Shown one piece after another: positions 8,062 through 16,189 of a DNA stretch of 64,000 nucleotides (positions are counted from its first letter, which is position 1; each line of letters opens with the position of its first letter). The translations under genes were made by a program, and so were the position numbers. This DNA is from Nitrospira_D sp035465795. Its GTDB lineage: Bacteria; Nitrospirota; Nitrospiria; Nitrospirales; Nitrospiraceae. The DNA lies in the NCBI RefSeq assembly GCF_049546785.1, contig NZ_JBMWAN010000001.1:620001-684000 (forward strand), written 5' to 3'. The notes under the pieces are model-generated. The model saw only the letters and a list, made by a program, of their open reading frames with translations, searched no databases and was not told the DNA's origin.

Positions 8062-9093
8062 TTAACGAGCCCCCTCGCCTAAGATAACGACTCTGGCGGT
8101 CTCAATGAGGATGCGGACATCTAAGGCGAACGTCATGTTCTTCACGTAATACAAATCGTACTGTAGCTTGGTGTGTGAATCCTCCGTTGAGGAGCCATAA
8201 CGAAACTTCGTTTGCGCCCATCCTGTCACTCCGGGTCGAACAGTGTGCCGGATGTCGTAGTAGGGAATCGCTTTCCTCAGTTCCTCTACAAACACCGGCC
8301 TTTCAGGGCGCGGCCCGACGAGACTCATCTCTCCCTTCAACACGTTATACAACTGCGGCAATTCATCCAGCCGCAGCTTCCGGAGAATGCGCCCTACCCG
8401 CGACACCCGAGGATCATACTTTTCGGCCCAGCGCGGACCACTCTTTTCCGCATCCTGATGCATGGACCGAAACTTCCAGATCATGAACGGTTGTCCGCGT
8501 AAGCCGACACGCATCTGCCTGTAAAAGATCGCGCCGGGCGAATCTGCCTTGATTAGAAACCCGATTAGAATACACAGCGGTAGAGACAACACGATTCCCA
8601 CCGAAGCAATGGACACATCAACAGCCCGCTTCAGTGCCGTCGTGATGGCACGCCGCTTAAAGCCGGTTGAGAAAATGAGAGCGCTTGGCCGGAGCTGGTC
8701 GATCGATAAACGCCCCAGCTCTTCCTCGTACATTTGGTGTCCGTCTATCACCTCGATGCCGACCGTCTTGCAGTCGAGGAGGGCTTGAACAGGAAGAACG
8801 GCCCGACGATCCTCAACGCAGACTGCGATCATACCCACCTGATACTGCTCAACAATTTCTCGCAAATTATCGTACGTCCCCAATACTTTGGGATTCCCGT
8901 TATGATCCCGATCGAGAAACCCCACCACCTCAACGGTTCTACGGTTGGATACGAGCGTCTTGCCCAACTCCATCGCTAGCAAGCCTGTCCCCACGATGAG
9001 CACTCTCTTTTTGAGTCCCCTGAAAAATGACGGGCTCTCAGAAGATATTGGAATCGGAGCAAGCTTCGCTTGTTGCTGCATCGTACTAGGCAT
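8062..9093 (-). CDS. priming sugar transferase (polyprenyl glycosylphosphotransferase), XrtA-associated, short form
   Basis: 343 residues from ATG 9093, which overlaps the upstream kinase stop by eight bases. The frame stays open to GTG 9162, but that part lies inside the kinase gene. A nucleotide-binding region VLIVGTGLLAMELG near residue 30 precedes one membrane segment (ASVGIVLSLPLCILIGFLI). Then comes the bacterial sugar transferase domain with FYRQMRVG, WKFRSM, RKLRLDELPQLYNVLKG and VGPRPE. It transfers a sugar-1-phosphate to undecaprenyl phosphate to start the EPS repeat unit. Family members of about 460 residues have several N-terminal membrane helices; those are missing here. Confidence 0.88.
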   Translation of the reverse strand: MPSTMQQQAKLAPIPISSESPSFFRGLKKRVLIVGTGLLAMELGKTLVSNRRTVEVVGFLDRDHNGNPKVLGTYDNLREIVEQYQVGMIAVCVEDRRAVLPVQALLDCKTVGIEVIDGHQMYEEELGRLSIDQLRPSALIFSTGFKRRAITTALKRAVDVSIASVGIVLSLPLCILIGFLIKADSPGAIFYRQMRVGLRGQPFMIWKFRSMHQDAEKSGPRWAEKYDPRVSRVGRILRKLRLDELPQLYNVLKGEMSLVGPRPERPVFVEELRKAIPYYDIRHTVRPGVTGWAQTKFRYGSSTEDSHTKLQYDLYYVKNMTFALDVRILIETARVVILGEGAR

Positions 9094-11383
9094 GCTTGGT
9101 CGTCCCCGTGCCATAGTTGCCGTATTGATACATGTAATAGGGAGTGCTGACGGCATCAACACCGGTCAGCACGATATTGGCCGGGCAGCGGGCGCCCAAA
9201 GTCTTATAGGCATCCCCCACCACCTCGCGCCCTGTCCTTCCCGCCCGTATAACAAGGATCATTCTGTCAGCCATACTCGACAGAACGTTGACATCTGCCA
9301 AGGGGAATATCGGCGGGGCATCGATTATGATGTAATCAAAACGCGACCGGAGGACATGAAGTACCTGGGAAAGTTGCTTGATCTTCGACAGCTCCAGCAT
9401 GTTTTTAGTTGAAGAGCCCGCCGGGAGAATCCACAGCGGCAGGTCCTCCATTTGATGCATGCAAGCGTCAAGCACCTCATCTCCGAGCAGATAATCCACG
9501 AGCCCCGGACTAGTGGGAGCATCCGTGTAAGCGTGCACCATCGGACGCTTCAAATCGCAGTCTATTAAGAGTGTCTTTTTATCCAATTCCTGAGCCAGAA
9601 TGTAGCTCAAGTTCACAGCCGTTGAGGTTTTCCCTTCTCCGACGACCGCGCTGGTGATTACAGCCACGGTGCTTTTTTGGTCGGATGTCATCAGCGTAAA
9701 CCGCGTGGCGGCAACACGGAATTGTTCGGCAACCATGGATCGGGGCGACCATTTCGCCACCAAGTTCCAGGAAGGGTACTGAACGTCACCCACTTTCCCG
9801 ACGACTTGCCCCAGATCACCCGCGGCTAGAGCCCCTGCCAGTAATCGCCTCCCCCCCGCTGTTCGATCGGTGACCTGCCGTACATTTTCCCTCCCGCCAA
9901 AGACGGAAGAAAAATCAGGAATAGAGGCCAGCACAGAAACACCCAACATCGTCTCCGCTTCGTCCGAACGGCGGAACGCCGGTCTCAGCATTTCGAGGGC
10001 AAAAACCCCACCGAAACCGAGTCCGCATCCAACGACCAGCCCGCCAAGGAGAATGAGCGGTCGATTCGGCGACTCAGGAGTGGCGGGGAGATTGGCTGGG
10101 TCGAGGATACGAAACTGCTCCCCCTTTTGCCTTTTCTCTAAATTCTCCGCAAGCCGGGCGTTCAATCTTTTCTCGAGTAGCGATTGATAATTCTTCTGCA
10201 TATTGTCATAGTCACGAACCAAAATCATGAGTTCCTGCTCACGAGCCGGTGCCCGCTCTACCCGCCCTTCATACTGTTTGACCTGCTCAAGCAGCCGGCG
10301 GAGCCGCTCTTTCAGAGCCTCCACTTCATTCTTCGCTTCATCTCTCTGCCTCATTAAATCTCGGAGCACTGGATCCAACAGCTTCGCTGATCCAGGCTTC
10401 ACTTCATCCTTCGTGACTCCATACTTAACAGCCAGCTGAGACTTGATCGACTCTATTTCCTGACGCGTCTGGATGATATCCGGATACGTTTCACGATATT
10501 CAGCGGAAAGTGTCGCCAAGGTACGTTCGAGCTCTCCGAGTCGTACGATGAGGGGATCTCCCCCCCGCCCCTGATTTGTGGATGTTGTCGCGCCTGCAAC
10601 CTGAGTGTTTGCGCTACTGACTGCCTCGCTGACTTGTTTTTCGAGAATTGCGACTTTATTGATTGCCCCCTGAATGCCTTCACGCGTCGCATTCACATCC
10701 ATTTGCAGGCGGTCCAGGCTCCGAAGATTCGCCTCCGTTTGTTGAGGCAATTCGCCCATATATTTCTTCTTGAAGTCGCTGATCGACCGTTCCTGATCTT
10801 CGAGCTTCGCTTCAGCCATGTGCAATTCCTGCTCGAGAAAGGTGGAAGCCCCCTCAAGCATTTGCTCACGAATCTTTAGATTTTCCTCAATAAATTGCGA
10901 GGCAAATCTCTCCGTCACTTTCATGGCCGTGACCGGGTCTTCGTGAGCAAACGAGATAGAAAACCCTTCGATGGTATCTGGTCCCTTCGCATGCCCAACC
11001 TTGGATTTGGTGACATTTATTTTTTTCCGCATCCCCTCTATGACAGTCTCCCGTTGCTCGGAAGACATCTCAGGACGGAACAATTTGAAGTCCTCGGCAA
11101 TCTGGGTTAACAATGACCGACTCATCACCAGTTGCTGAATGGCACTCAGGCGCCCTTCAATCGACCCCTCGACCCCTGATTTCACGTAGCTCTCAGGAAT
11201 TTTCTGGCTCTCAACGAGAACAGTTGTGGTGGAGCGAAAACTCTTGGGCAACAGAAAACACAAGGCGACGGCGATGGCCAGTGAAACTGTCACACTGGAA
11301 ACAATCAGCCATTTCCGGCGACGGACCATGCCGATATAGTCTTGGATGCGCAATTCGCTCGACGAGTTCATCGTTAGTTCCAT
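9086..11383 (-). CDS. polysaccharide co-polymerase fused to BY-type tyrosine kinase (Wzc-like)
   Basis: 765 residues. An N-terminal Wzz domain has a membrane segment at about 30-52, followed by a long coiled-coil periplasmic region and a second membrane helix near 455-475. The cytoplasmic kinase carries Walker A-like SAVVGEGKTS, a second Walker motif LLIDCDLKRP and YIIIDAPP. The tail is tyrosine-rich (YYMYQYGNYG) and is the expected autophosphorylation cluster. It controls EPS chain length and export together with the export proteins just upstream. The start overlaps the beta-barrel gene by ten bases; ATG 11371 is an alternative. Confidence 0.92.
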   Translation of the reverse strand: MELTMNSSSELRIQDYIGMVRRRKWLIVSSVTVSLAIAVALCFLLPKSFRSTTTVLVESQKIPESYVKSGVEGSIEGRLSAIQQLVMSRSLLTQIAEDFKLFRPEMSSEQRETVIEGMRKKINVTKSKVGHAKGPDTIEGFSISFAHEDPVTAMKVTERFASQFIEENLKIREQMLEGASTFLEQELHMAEAKLEDQERSISDFKKKYMGELPQQTEANLRSLDRLQMDVNATREGIQGAINKVAILEKQVSEAVSSANTQVAGATTSTNQGRGGDPLIVRLGELERTLATLSAEYRETYPDIIQTRQEIESIKSQLAVKYGVTKDEVKPGSAKLLDPVLRDLMRQRDEAKNEVEALKERLRRLLEQVKQYEGRVERAPAREQELMILVRDYDNMQKNYQSLLEKRLNARLAENLEKRQKGEQFRILDPANLPATPESPNRPLILLGGLVVGCGLGFGGVFALEMLRPAFRRSDEAETMLGVSVLASIPDFSSVFGGRENVRQVTDRTAGGRRLLAGALAAGDLGQVVGKVGDVQYPSWNLVAKWSPRSMVAEQFRVAATRFTLMTSDQKSTVAVITSAVVGEGKTSTAVNLSYILAQELDKKTLLIDCDLKRPMVHAYTDAPTSPGLVDYLLGDEVLDACMHQMEDLPLWILPAGSSTKNMLELSKIKQLSQVLHVLRSRFDYIIIDAPPIFPLADVNVLSSMADRMILVIRAGRTGREVVGDAYKTLGARCPANIVLTGVDAVSTPYYMYQYGNYGTGTTKHA

Positions 11384-12726
11384 TCTGCCGTGAGATACAA
11401 CACTGCCGTCTGACGATCAAATTTAACATCAGGAGAACCGGCCTGGCCGTAGCTGTAGTTGCCCTGCGTTAGGGTCAAGCTCGCAACCATCCCTTGATAA
11501 ACCCTGTAATTCACTGCCCCCGAGAAATCGTAAGACTCGAATCGTAGACCTTGCACGCCTCCAGTTGACTCGTTGTACCCATAATTCGCTTGTGCCGAGA
11601 GGCTCCAGTCACTACTGAGATTCTGAGAGAATGTCGCGTTCACTACATTGCTGATTAAAGCCGTTGCGGACACGAAAAAACTCGGATACACACCCCGTGA
11701 ATACGTAAGCCCTGCGGATGTTCTGCCATCGGTCCACCCCAGCATCGCACGCATGGTCCAAATGAGCGTGTCCGGAAGAGTATTCAGAACTGTCACCCCG
11801 GGAGAAAGCTCTATCGTCCACTCGCGAGTGAATGATGATTTCCATGTCGCCATCACTCCGTGAGTGGCCACGCCATAGCCTGCCCCCACACCGGTATTCG
11901 GTTCAAAATCCATCTTTTGATACATATAGGACGCCCCTATCGATTCGGTAGCCGAGAGGAGATATTGAGGTCCTGCGGAAAAGACGTTGACGTTAGTATT
12001 GAAAAGCGCAGGCGGAGTGGTTCCGGGAGCGCTAGGGAAGGTTTGATTGAAAAATCGCATGATCTGATTCGAATAGGAGGCATTGACCAGCGTGACCGGT
12101 GTCATCGCATAGGTGCTCATTATGTTGGCCGAATTTGAGAGGTAGTTATTTCGAACGGTCTGGATTCCTCGAAGAAAGCTTGTTTCCGGCGCCTGTGGCG
12201 TCACAAACGCCATGGGCTGAGGAGTATATATAAACGAGTCCAGGATTCTGAGCCCAAGGCCCCGGACCATTCTTCCAACGAGGTTGTCGAATGATCCAGA
12301 CAAAATGGCATTCCCTCCGACATAATTCAATTCAGGGTTTCTCGCGTAGAACTCTGCCACAGCGCCTCCGGTTAGGCTCCCGTCAACCAAATCGTCCCGA
12401 TACTCCATACGAGCGCCGGGACGAATGCTCGTCACGAAATCGGATATTTTAGCCGGAGAAAAAAATACATTGGTATCATAGCGCTCGGAAAATGTGACTA
12501 AGGGCACCACCCGGCTGAAGGAACCGCCAGAGGAGCCTCTTACAACGTCAGATGCGCCAGATGCACCTGCCTGCCCGGGCGGTTGGCTGCCCCCACTCGG
12601 GGGAGGCTCTTGTGTTTGTCCACTCCCCTGGCTTTGAGTTTGCGCCATTGCGGTACCCGGGCAAGCTAAAAACAGGGAAATACCCCCACAGAGAATCCAC
12701 AAGCGAGACAACGACATCATGCCCAT
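11374..12726 (-). CDS. outer-membrane beta-barrel protein, PEP-CTERM/EPS-locus associated
   Basis: 450 residues from ATG 12726; an in-frame TTG at 12747 overlaps the upstream gene and is less likely. A signal peptide ends near PGTAMAQ. A Gln/Pro/Ser/Gly-rich linker follows, then a long run of alternating hydrophobic beta-strand patterns ending in TAVLYLTAEWN, as expected for an outer-membrane barrel. It resembles the uncharacterised barrel family found with XrtA-type EPS loci. Probable role: secretion or anchoring of polysaccharide at the outer membrane, by context only. Confidence 0.75.
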   Translation of the reverse strand: MGMMSLSRLWILCGGISLFLACPGTAMAQTQSQGSGQTQEPPPSGGSQPPGQAGASGASDVVRGSSGGSFSRVVPLVTFSERYDTNVFFSPAKISDFVTSIRPGARMEYRDDLVDGSLTGGAVAEFYARNPELNYVGGNAILSGSFDNLVGRMVRGLGLRILDSFIYTPQPMAFVTPQAPETSFLRGIQTVRNNYLSNSANIMSTYAMTPVTLVNASYSNQIMRFFNQTFPSAPGTTPPALFNTNVNVFSAGPQYLLSATESIGASYMYQKMDFEPNTGVGAGYGVATHGVMATWKSSFTREWTIELSPGVTVLNTLPDTLIWTMRAMLGWTDGRTSAGLTYSRGVYPSFFVSATALISNVVNATFSQNLSSDWSLSAQANYGYNESTGGVQGLRFESYDFSGAVNYRVYQGMVASLTLTQGNYSYGQAGSPDVKFDRQTAVLYLTAEWN

Positions 12727-12733
12727 CCAACCG

Positions 12734-13393
12734 CTAGGGCACAACAATCGTATCGCCCGATAAAAGCCTGAAGTTCCCTACTTGCCCTTTCCCCATCACC
12801 AGGTCGTCGTAGCGAACGGGAATACGTATTTGACGATCATCGCCGGAGCTATTCCGGGTGGACCTCATAACCGCCAGCTTGTTTTTCGAAGCATACTGGG
12901 TAAACCCTCCGGCCAGAGAGATCGCCTGGAGCACGGTGGCATAAGACTTCAGCGGGTACTTTCCAGGGCGCATAACTTCTCCCACGACATACACAAAATA
13001 GCTATTGATCTCCTTCACGCTTACTGACACGGAAGGGTTTTCCTTAAACTCAGACAATCGTTTCGAGATCCGTTCGCCCACCTGTGCCGCTGTCAGGCCA
13101 CTCGCTTGCACATCCCCGATCAGCGGCAGAGAAATCATGCCATCCGGCCGCACGACCACTGTCCGGGACAAATCCTGATTTCTCCAGACGGTCACTTCCA
13201 CAAGGTCTTCAGGCCCCAAAAGAAATTCCTTGGGAAGAGGCCGATTCACTTCCTCCACCGCCTCACGTGGAATCTCCGCACAAGCCGCTAAAAGCATCAC
13301 CGCAAAACCAATCACCAGGCACATGCTTATAGACTGCCGCGCCTGATCCGCACACACACCTGACGACATTCCGTCTCTCCTCTGAACCTTCAT
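12734..13393 (-). CDS. polysaccharide export lipoprotein (Wza-like), copy 2
   Basis: 219 residues. A lipobox LLAAC near residue 38 indicates an outer-membrane lipoprotein. The poly-export domain has FLLGPEDLVEVTVWR and VRPDGMISLPLIGDV, followed by a SLBB-type repeat with VYVVGEVMRPGKYPLK and ISLAGGFT. It is a close paralog of the gene directly upstream, which it overlaps by four bases (ATGA). It would form part of the channel that moves EPS through the periplasm and outer membrane. Confidence 0.9.
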   Translation of the reverse strand: MKVQRRDGMSSGVCADQARQSISMCLVIGFAVMLLAACAEIPREAVEEVNRPLPKEFLLGPEDLVEVTVWRNQDLSRTVVVRPDGMISLPLIGDVQASGLTAAQVGERISKRLSEFKENPSVSVSVKEINSYFVYVVGEVMRPGKYPLKSYATVLQAISLAGGFTQYASKNKLAVMRSTRNSSGDDRQIRIPVRYDDLVMGKGQVGNFRLLSGDTIVVP

Positions 13394-14052
13394 GGGACTA
13401 AGACCATCGTTTCCGACGGCACCACGATTTGATCACCGGGTTTCAGCTCAATGTTTTGATTCGATCCGTCTCTCAACACAATGTCATCGTAACTGGCCTT
13501 GATCTTGATTTGGCCCGCGCCATCCTTTGCGAATCGAAACACAACCATCTTGTTTCTCGCGGCTGTGGGTGTAAAACCGCCAGCAACTGTAATCCCCTGC
13601 AGCAGGGTGGTCTTGCTCTTGAGGGGAAATTTCCCTGGGTGTGCTACTTCGCCCAACACATAAATCGCGTAACTATTTACCTCTTTCACAAGAATGGATA
13701 CCTGGGGATTTTCCTTATACTCTTTCAACTTGGCGGAGATATCTTCGGCTAACTGAACCGTCGTTCTTCCGACTGCAGACACATCGCCGATGAGTGGAAG
13801 TGAGATTTTCCCGTCGGGACGTACCGTCACAGTCTTTGAAAGATCCGTATTTCTCCAAACAGTAATTTCCAATACGTCTTCGGGCCCAAGGATATAATCG
13901 GTTGTGACGATTAACGAGGACTTTTCAATTGCGTGATCGCTTGGAGCCGCCATGGGCGCCTTGCCGGGACTTTGAGCATTCGCCTCAGCCTCAAACATGA
14001 CAACGCTCGCTACTAACGCCAGTACAGTCACAATATTCATCGCATCCCTCAT
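13390..14052 (-). CDS. polysaccharide export protein (Wza-like), copy 1
   Basis: 220 residues with a cleavable-type signal peptide ending near EAEANAQ and no lipobox cysteine, unlike its downstream paralog. The poly-export domain shows YILGPEDVLEITVWR and VRPDGKISLPLIGDV, then a SLBB-type repeat with IYVLGEVAHPGKFPLK. Both ATG 14052 and ATG 14040 are possible; GAGGG five bases before 14040 makes the shorter form attractive. It heads the main EPS operon after a 142-bp gap from the PilZ gene, so a promoter probably lies in that gap, though none is convincing by eye. Confidence 0.9.
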   Translation of the reverse strand: MRDAMNIVTVLALVASVVMFEAEANAQSPGKAPMAAPSDHAIEKSSLIVTTDYILGPEDVLEITVWRNTDLSKTVTVRPDGKISLPLIGDVSAVGRTTVQLAEDISAKLKEYKENPQVSILVKEVNSYAIYVLGEVAHPGKFPLKSKTTLLQGITVAGGFTPTAARNKMVVFRFAKDGAGQIKIKASYDDIVLRDGSNQNIELKPGDQIVVPSETMVLVP

Positions 14053-14194
14053 ACTCAGCCCCGAGAATGTGCCCGGACGAAACCTATAAGAAAAACGAGC
14101 TAGCGCCGTACCATCCTCCCTCAGATAAACCTGGCCCCCCCCGACAACAACACGATAACCATAGCCTCAAAAGCACCGAGCAAGAAGCGTTCCG

Positions 14195-14542
14195 CTAAAA
14201 AATAAATTTAAGCCCGACAAAGTGCGGACAATTACCGTTGGTCTTTCCGAATGGTAATTGCCTTGTCCACCGCACTTCAGCAAGCGTTGGTGTCTCCGCC
14301 ACACTGATCGGCGTCGGAACGTAGACCTTCAACACCTGTTCAACCTCCGGCGCCTGATCCATCAGCAACAACATCCCCCCGCTGCTGATATTGAGCGATA
14401 ATGCCCGCCCATCCGATGGTGCCACAGAAGAACGTTCGACCGGAGACGTCATCTCGTAGGGAATCGGTCTCAATAAGGCCACCCGCTCGCTGTGACTCTT
14501 CTGACAATCGATCGTTGACCACTCCCACGCTCCCTGTGCCAC
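14195..14542 (-). CDS. PilZ domain protein, probable c-di-GMP receptor
   Basis: 115 residues from GTG 14542. That start is fixed by AGAGGAGG six bases upstream; the open frame continues further but those residues look non-coding. The protein has a PilZ layout: arginines in ERVALLRPIPYE, then LSLNISSGGMLLLM (the D/N-x-S-x-x-G signature) and a strand ending HFVGLKFIF. The first arginine motif is RxxxLR rather than a textbook RxxxR, so cyclic-di-GMP binding is likely but unproven. Placed just upstream of the EPS operon, it probably links cyclic-di-GMP to EPS production or export. Confidence 0.75.
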   Translation of the reverse strand: MAQGAWEWSTIDCQKSHSERVALLRPIPYEMTSPVERSSVAPSDGRALSLNISSGGMLLLMDQAPEVEQVLKVYVPTPISVAETPTLAEVRWTRQLPFGKTNGNCPHFVGLKFIF

Positions 14543-14880
14543 TGGATGCCTCCTCTGTAAGAATATCGTTGCTTTCGAACAATTAGCCGAGCACTCTCTC
14601 CTGGAGGACCTCACTGGCCATCTCGCCCAAGGCGCCAACGATAGCATGCGAGGCATGTGCGCTTTCTACCACTTTTCCCTCCGACAATACGTAGAACTAT
14701 AGATGACCCGATCGGCCTGAACAATACCAATGAGGTAGGCTGCCTTTCTCTAATGTAGGTGTTGACTCCCTCGAAAGGGTTAGGTACTCTTTCTAGCGTT
14801 GGCCTCTATCGGGACTCTATCAAAGTTCACTGCGTTGTCTAGCTTAACTGTTCTATCCGACTAAACCCGCTGACTACTCC
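14543..14880. other. 338-bp divergent regulatory region between PilZ and LuxR-type genes
   Basis: No gene is visible. It must hold promoters for both flanking genes, which point away from each other. A weak plus-strand candidate TTGACT-17-TACTCT lies at 14762-14790, with a near-palindrome CCCTCGAAAGGG inside its spacer that could be an operator. The minus-strand PilZ ribosome-binding site AGAGGAGG lies at the left end. Confidence 0.45.
14762..14790 (+). promoter_or_regulatory. weak candidate sigma70-type promoter for LuxR-type regulator
   Basis: TTGACT, a 17-base spacer and TACTCT. The -35 is good, the -10 matches only three of six consensus positions. It is about 90 bases upstream of the regulator start. 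Confidence 0.25.
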
Positions 14881-15489
14881 ATGTCTGACGCCATTCACCA
14901 GACCGATCAATCAGATGGGCTTGCCGATCAACGGGCAGGATCGGGGATTGTGGTGCTCACGGCCTCCATGCAACTGCTCCATATGAACCGCCAGGCATCC
15001 GAACTCGCCAAAAAAATCAATGCCGCGGAACAGACCGGAAATGCAGCGAGATCTGCCCATGGAGTCCTTCCAGCAGCACTCACGGAACTGTGCGGAGAGA
15101 TCATCAAAGCGCTACATGTGCGAACCGAGGCCAAGGATTGGGAGCAGTTTGAAATAAAGCGTGTCACGGGTGATCCGAATCAGCCTGTGTTACTTCGAGG
15201 ATTTGGCCTTCCCGATCGTGGAGGAGTGGATCATGCCCGCCTCGTTGTCACGATGGAGGAATTAGGCAGGAAACAAAACCTCAATACAGATTTGGCCAGG
15301 GAGAAGTTTCAACTCACGAACCGTGAGCAAGCCGTCGTGGAACATCTGGCTAAGGGCTGGACAAACAAGGAGATTGCCAACGCTCTTCAAATCACGGAGC
15401 AAACAGTTAAGGAACACATCAAGCACATCATGCGCAAAACAACGGCGACTACAAGGACCGGAATTCTCGTTCAGATTTTTAATTCTTAA
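14881..15489 (+). CDS. LuxR-type (GerE helix-turn-helix) transcription regulator
   Basis: 202 residues. The C-terminal 60 residues form a LuxR/GerE domain: LTNREQAVVEHLAKGWTNKE, then IANALQITEQTVKEHI and a final helix ending RTGILVQIF. The N-terminal part contains GIVVLTASMQLLHMNRQASEL, which looks like a PAS-type sensor strand pattern, but no response-regulator receiver is present. It is divergent from the PilZ/EPS genes and so is the best local candidate for their transcriptional control. Upstream of ATG 14881 no strong ribosome-binding site is seen. Confidence 0.85.
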   Translation: MSDAIHQTDQSDGLADQRAGSGIVVLTASMQLLHMNRQASELAKKINAAEQTGNAARSAHGVLPAALTELCGEIIKALHVRTEAKDWEQFEIKRVTGDPNQPVLLRGFGLPDRGGVDHARLVVTMEELGRKQNLNTDLAREKFQLTNREQAVVEHLAKGWTNKEIANALQITEQTVKEHIKHIMRKTTATTRTGILVQIFNS

Positions 15490-15668
15490 CCCACCCACCG
15501 GTCATCTGTTGCAAAGACACAACAGTGAGCGATTAGCACAACACTCCAATCCGTATAACAGCAAGCATTCTCAATACATTCAATAACTTAAATGAAATTT
15601 AGCACGGCCCATTGATTGCACTTAGTTATGCAGTAGATAGATTTTAGTCTTCTCATATGGAGCCCATC

Positions 15669-16172
15669 GTGACTGTCTCTCTCAAAAACCAGATGATCGG
15701 AGGACTTATCGGGGTCCTGCTTCTGGCATCGGGCTGCCAGACAGGGGCACCTATCCAAACATCCGGGTTGGACAACTCCCGATTTATGACACTGTGGGAA
15801 ACTTATACCCACTGCAAATCCACTTCGGACCTTAGTGCAACCCGCCTTGATATGGGCACGCTGAAGGAAGCAGCCTTGACGGATCACCAATATGAAGGAT
15901 TCGTGCTCCCCATGCCGGTGAAGCTGGAACGCCTTGTTACGGCTCCGGCCACGCGCCTTTCCGTCGATGTACGGGCCATGGCCGCATCCTGTTCTCTCCA
16001 TGCAGGACAAGTTGCCATGGGACAAGGACGGGTCGATCTTGCGCGCGAGGCCTTTTCAGAAGTCCTCACGCTTCATACTCAGGACGAAACTTCATCGTTC
16101 TATCTCGCTCAAGCCAAGAACTTCCTTGCTGAAATCGAGAATGGCGTTCAGATCTCCTTGAAGACTCCTTAA
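15669..16172 (+). CDS. small hypothetical lipoprotein
   Basis: 167 residues from GTG 15669, chosen because GGAG sits five bases upstream; ATG 15657 in the same frame has no such site. The lipobox LLASGC near residue 22 marks an exported lipoprotein. The rest is unrecognised. Near the C-terminus GQGRVDLAREAFSEVL and the following helix look like one tetratricopeptide-type helical hairpin. It ends 17 bases before the convergent glgA stop. Function unknown; possibly EPS-related only by position. Confidence 0.6.
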   Translation: MTVSLKNQMIGGLIGVLLLASGCQTGAPIQTSGLDNSRFMTLWETYTHCKSTSDLSATRLDMGTLKEAALTDHQYEGFVLPMPVKLERLVTAPATRLSVDVRAMAASCSLHAGQVAMGQGRVDLAREAFSEVLTLHTQDETSSFYLAQAKNFLAEIENGVQISLKTP

Positions 16173-16189
16173 CATCCCCACGTGCACAT

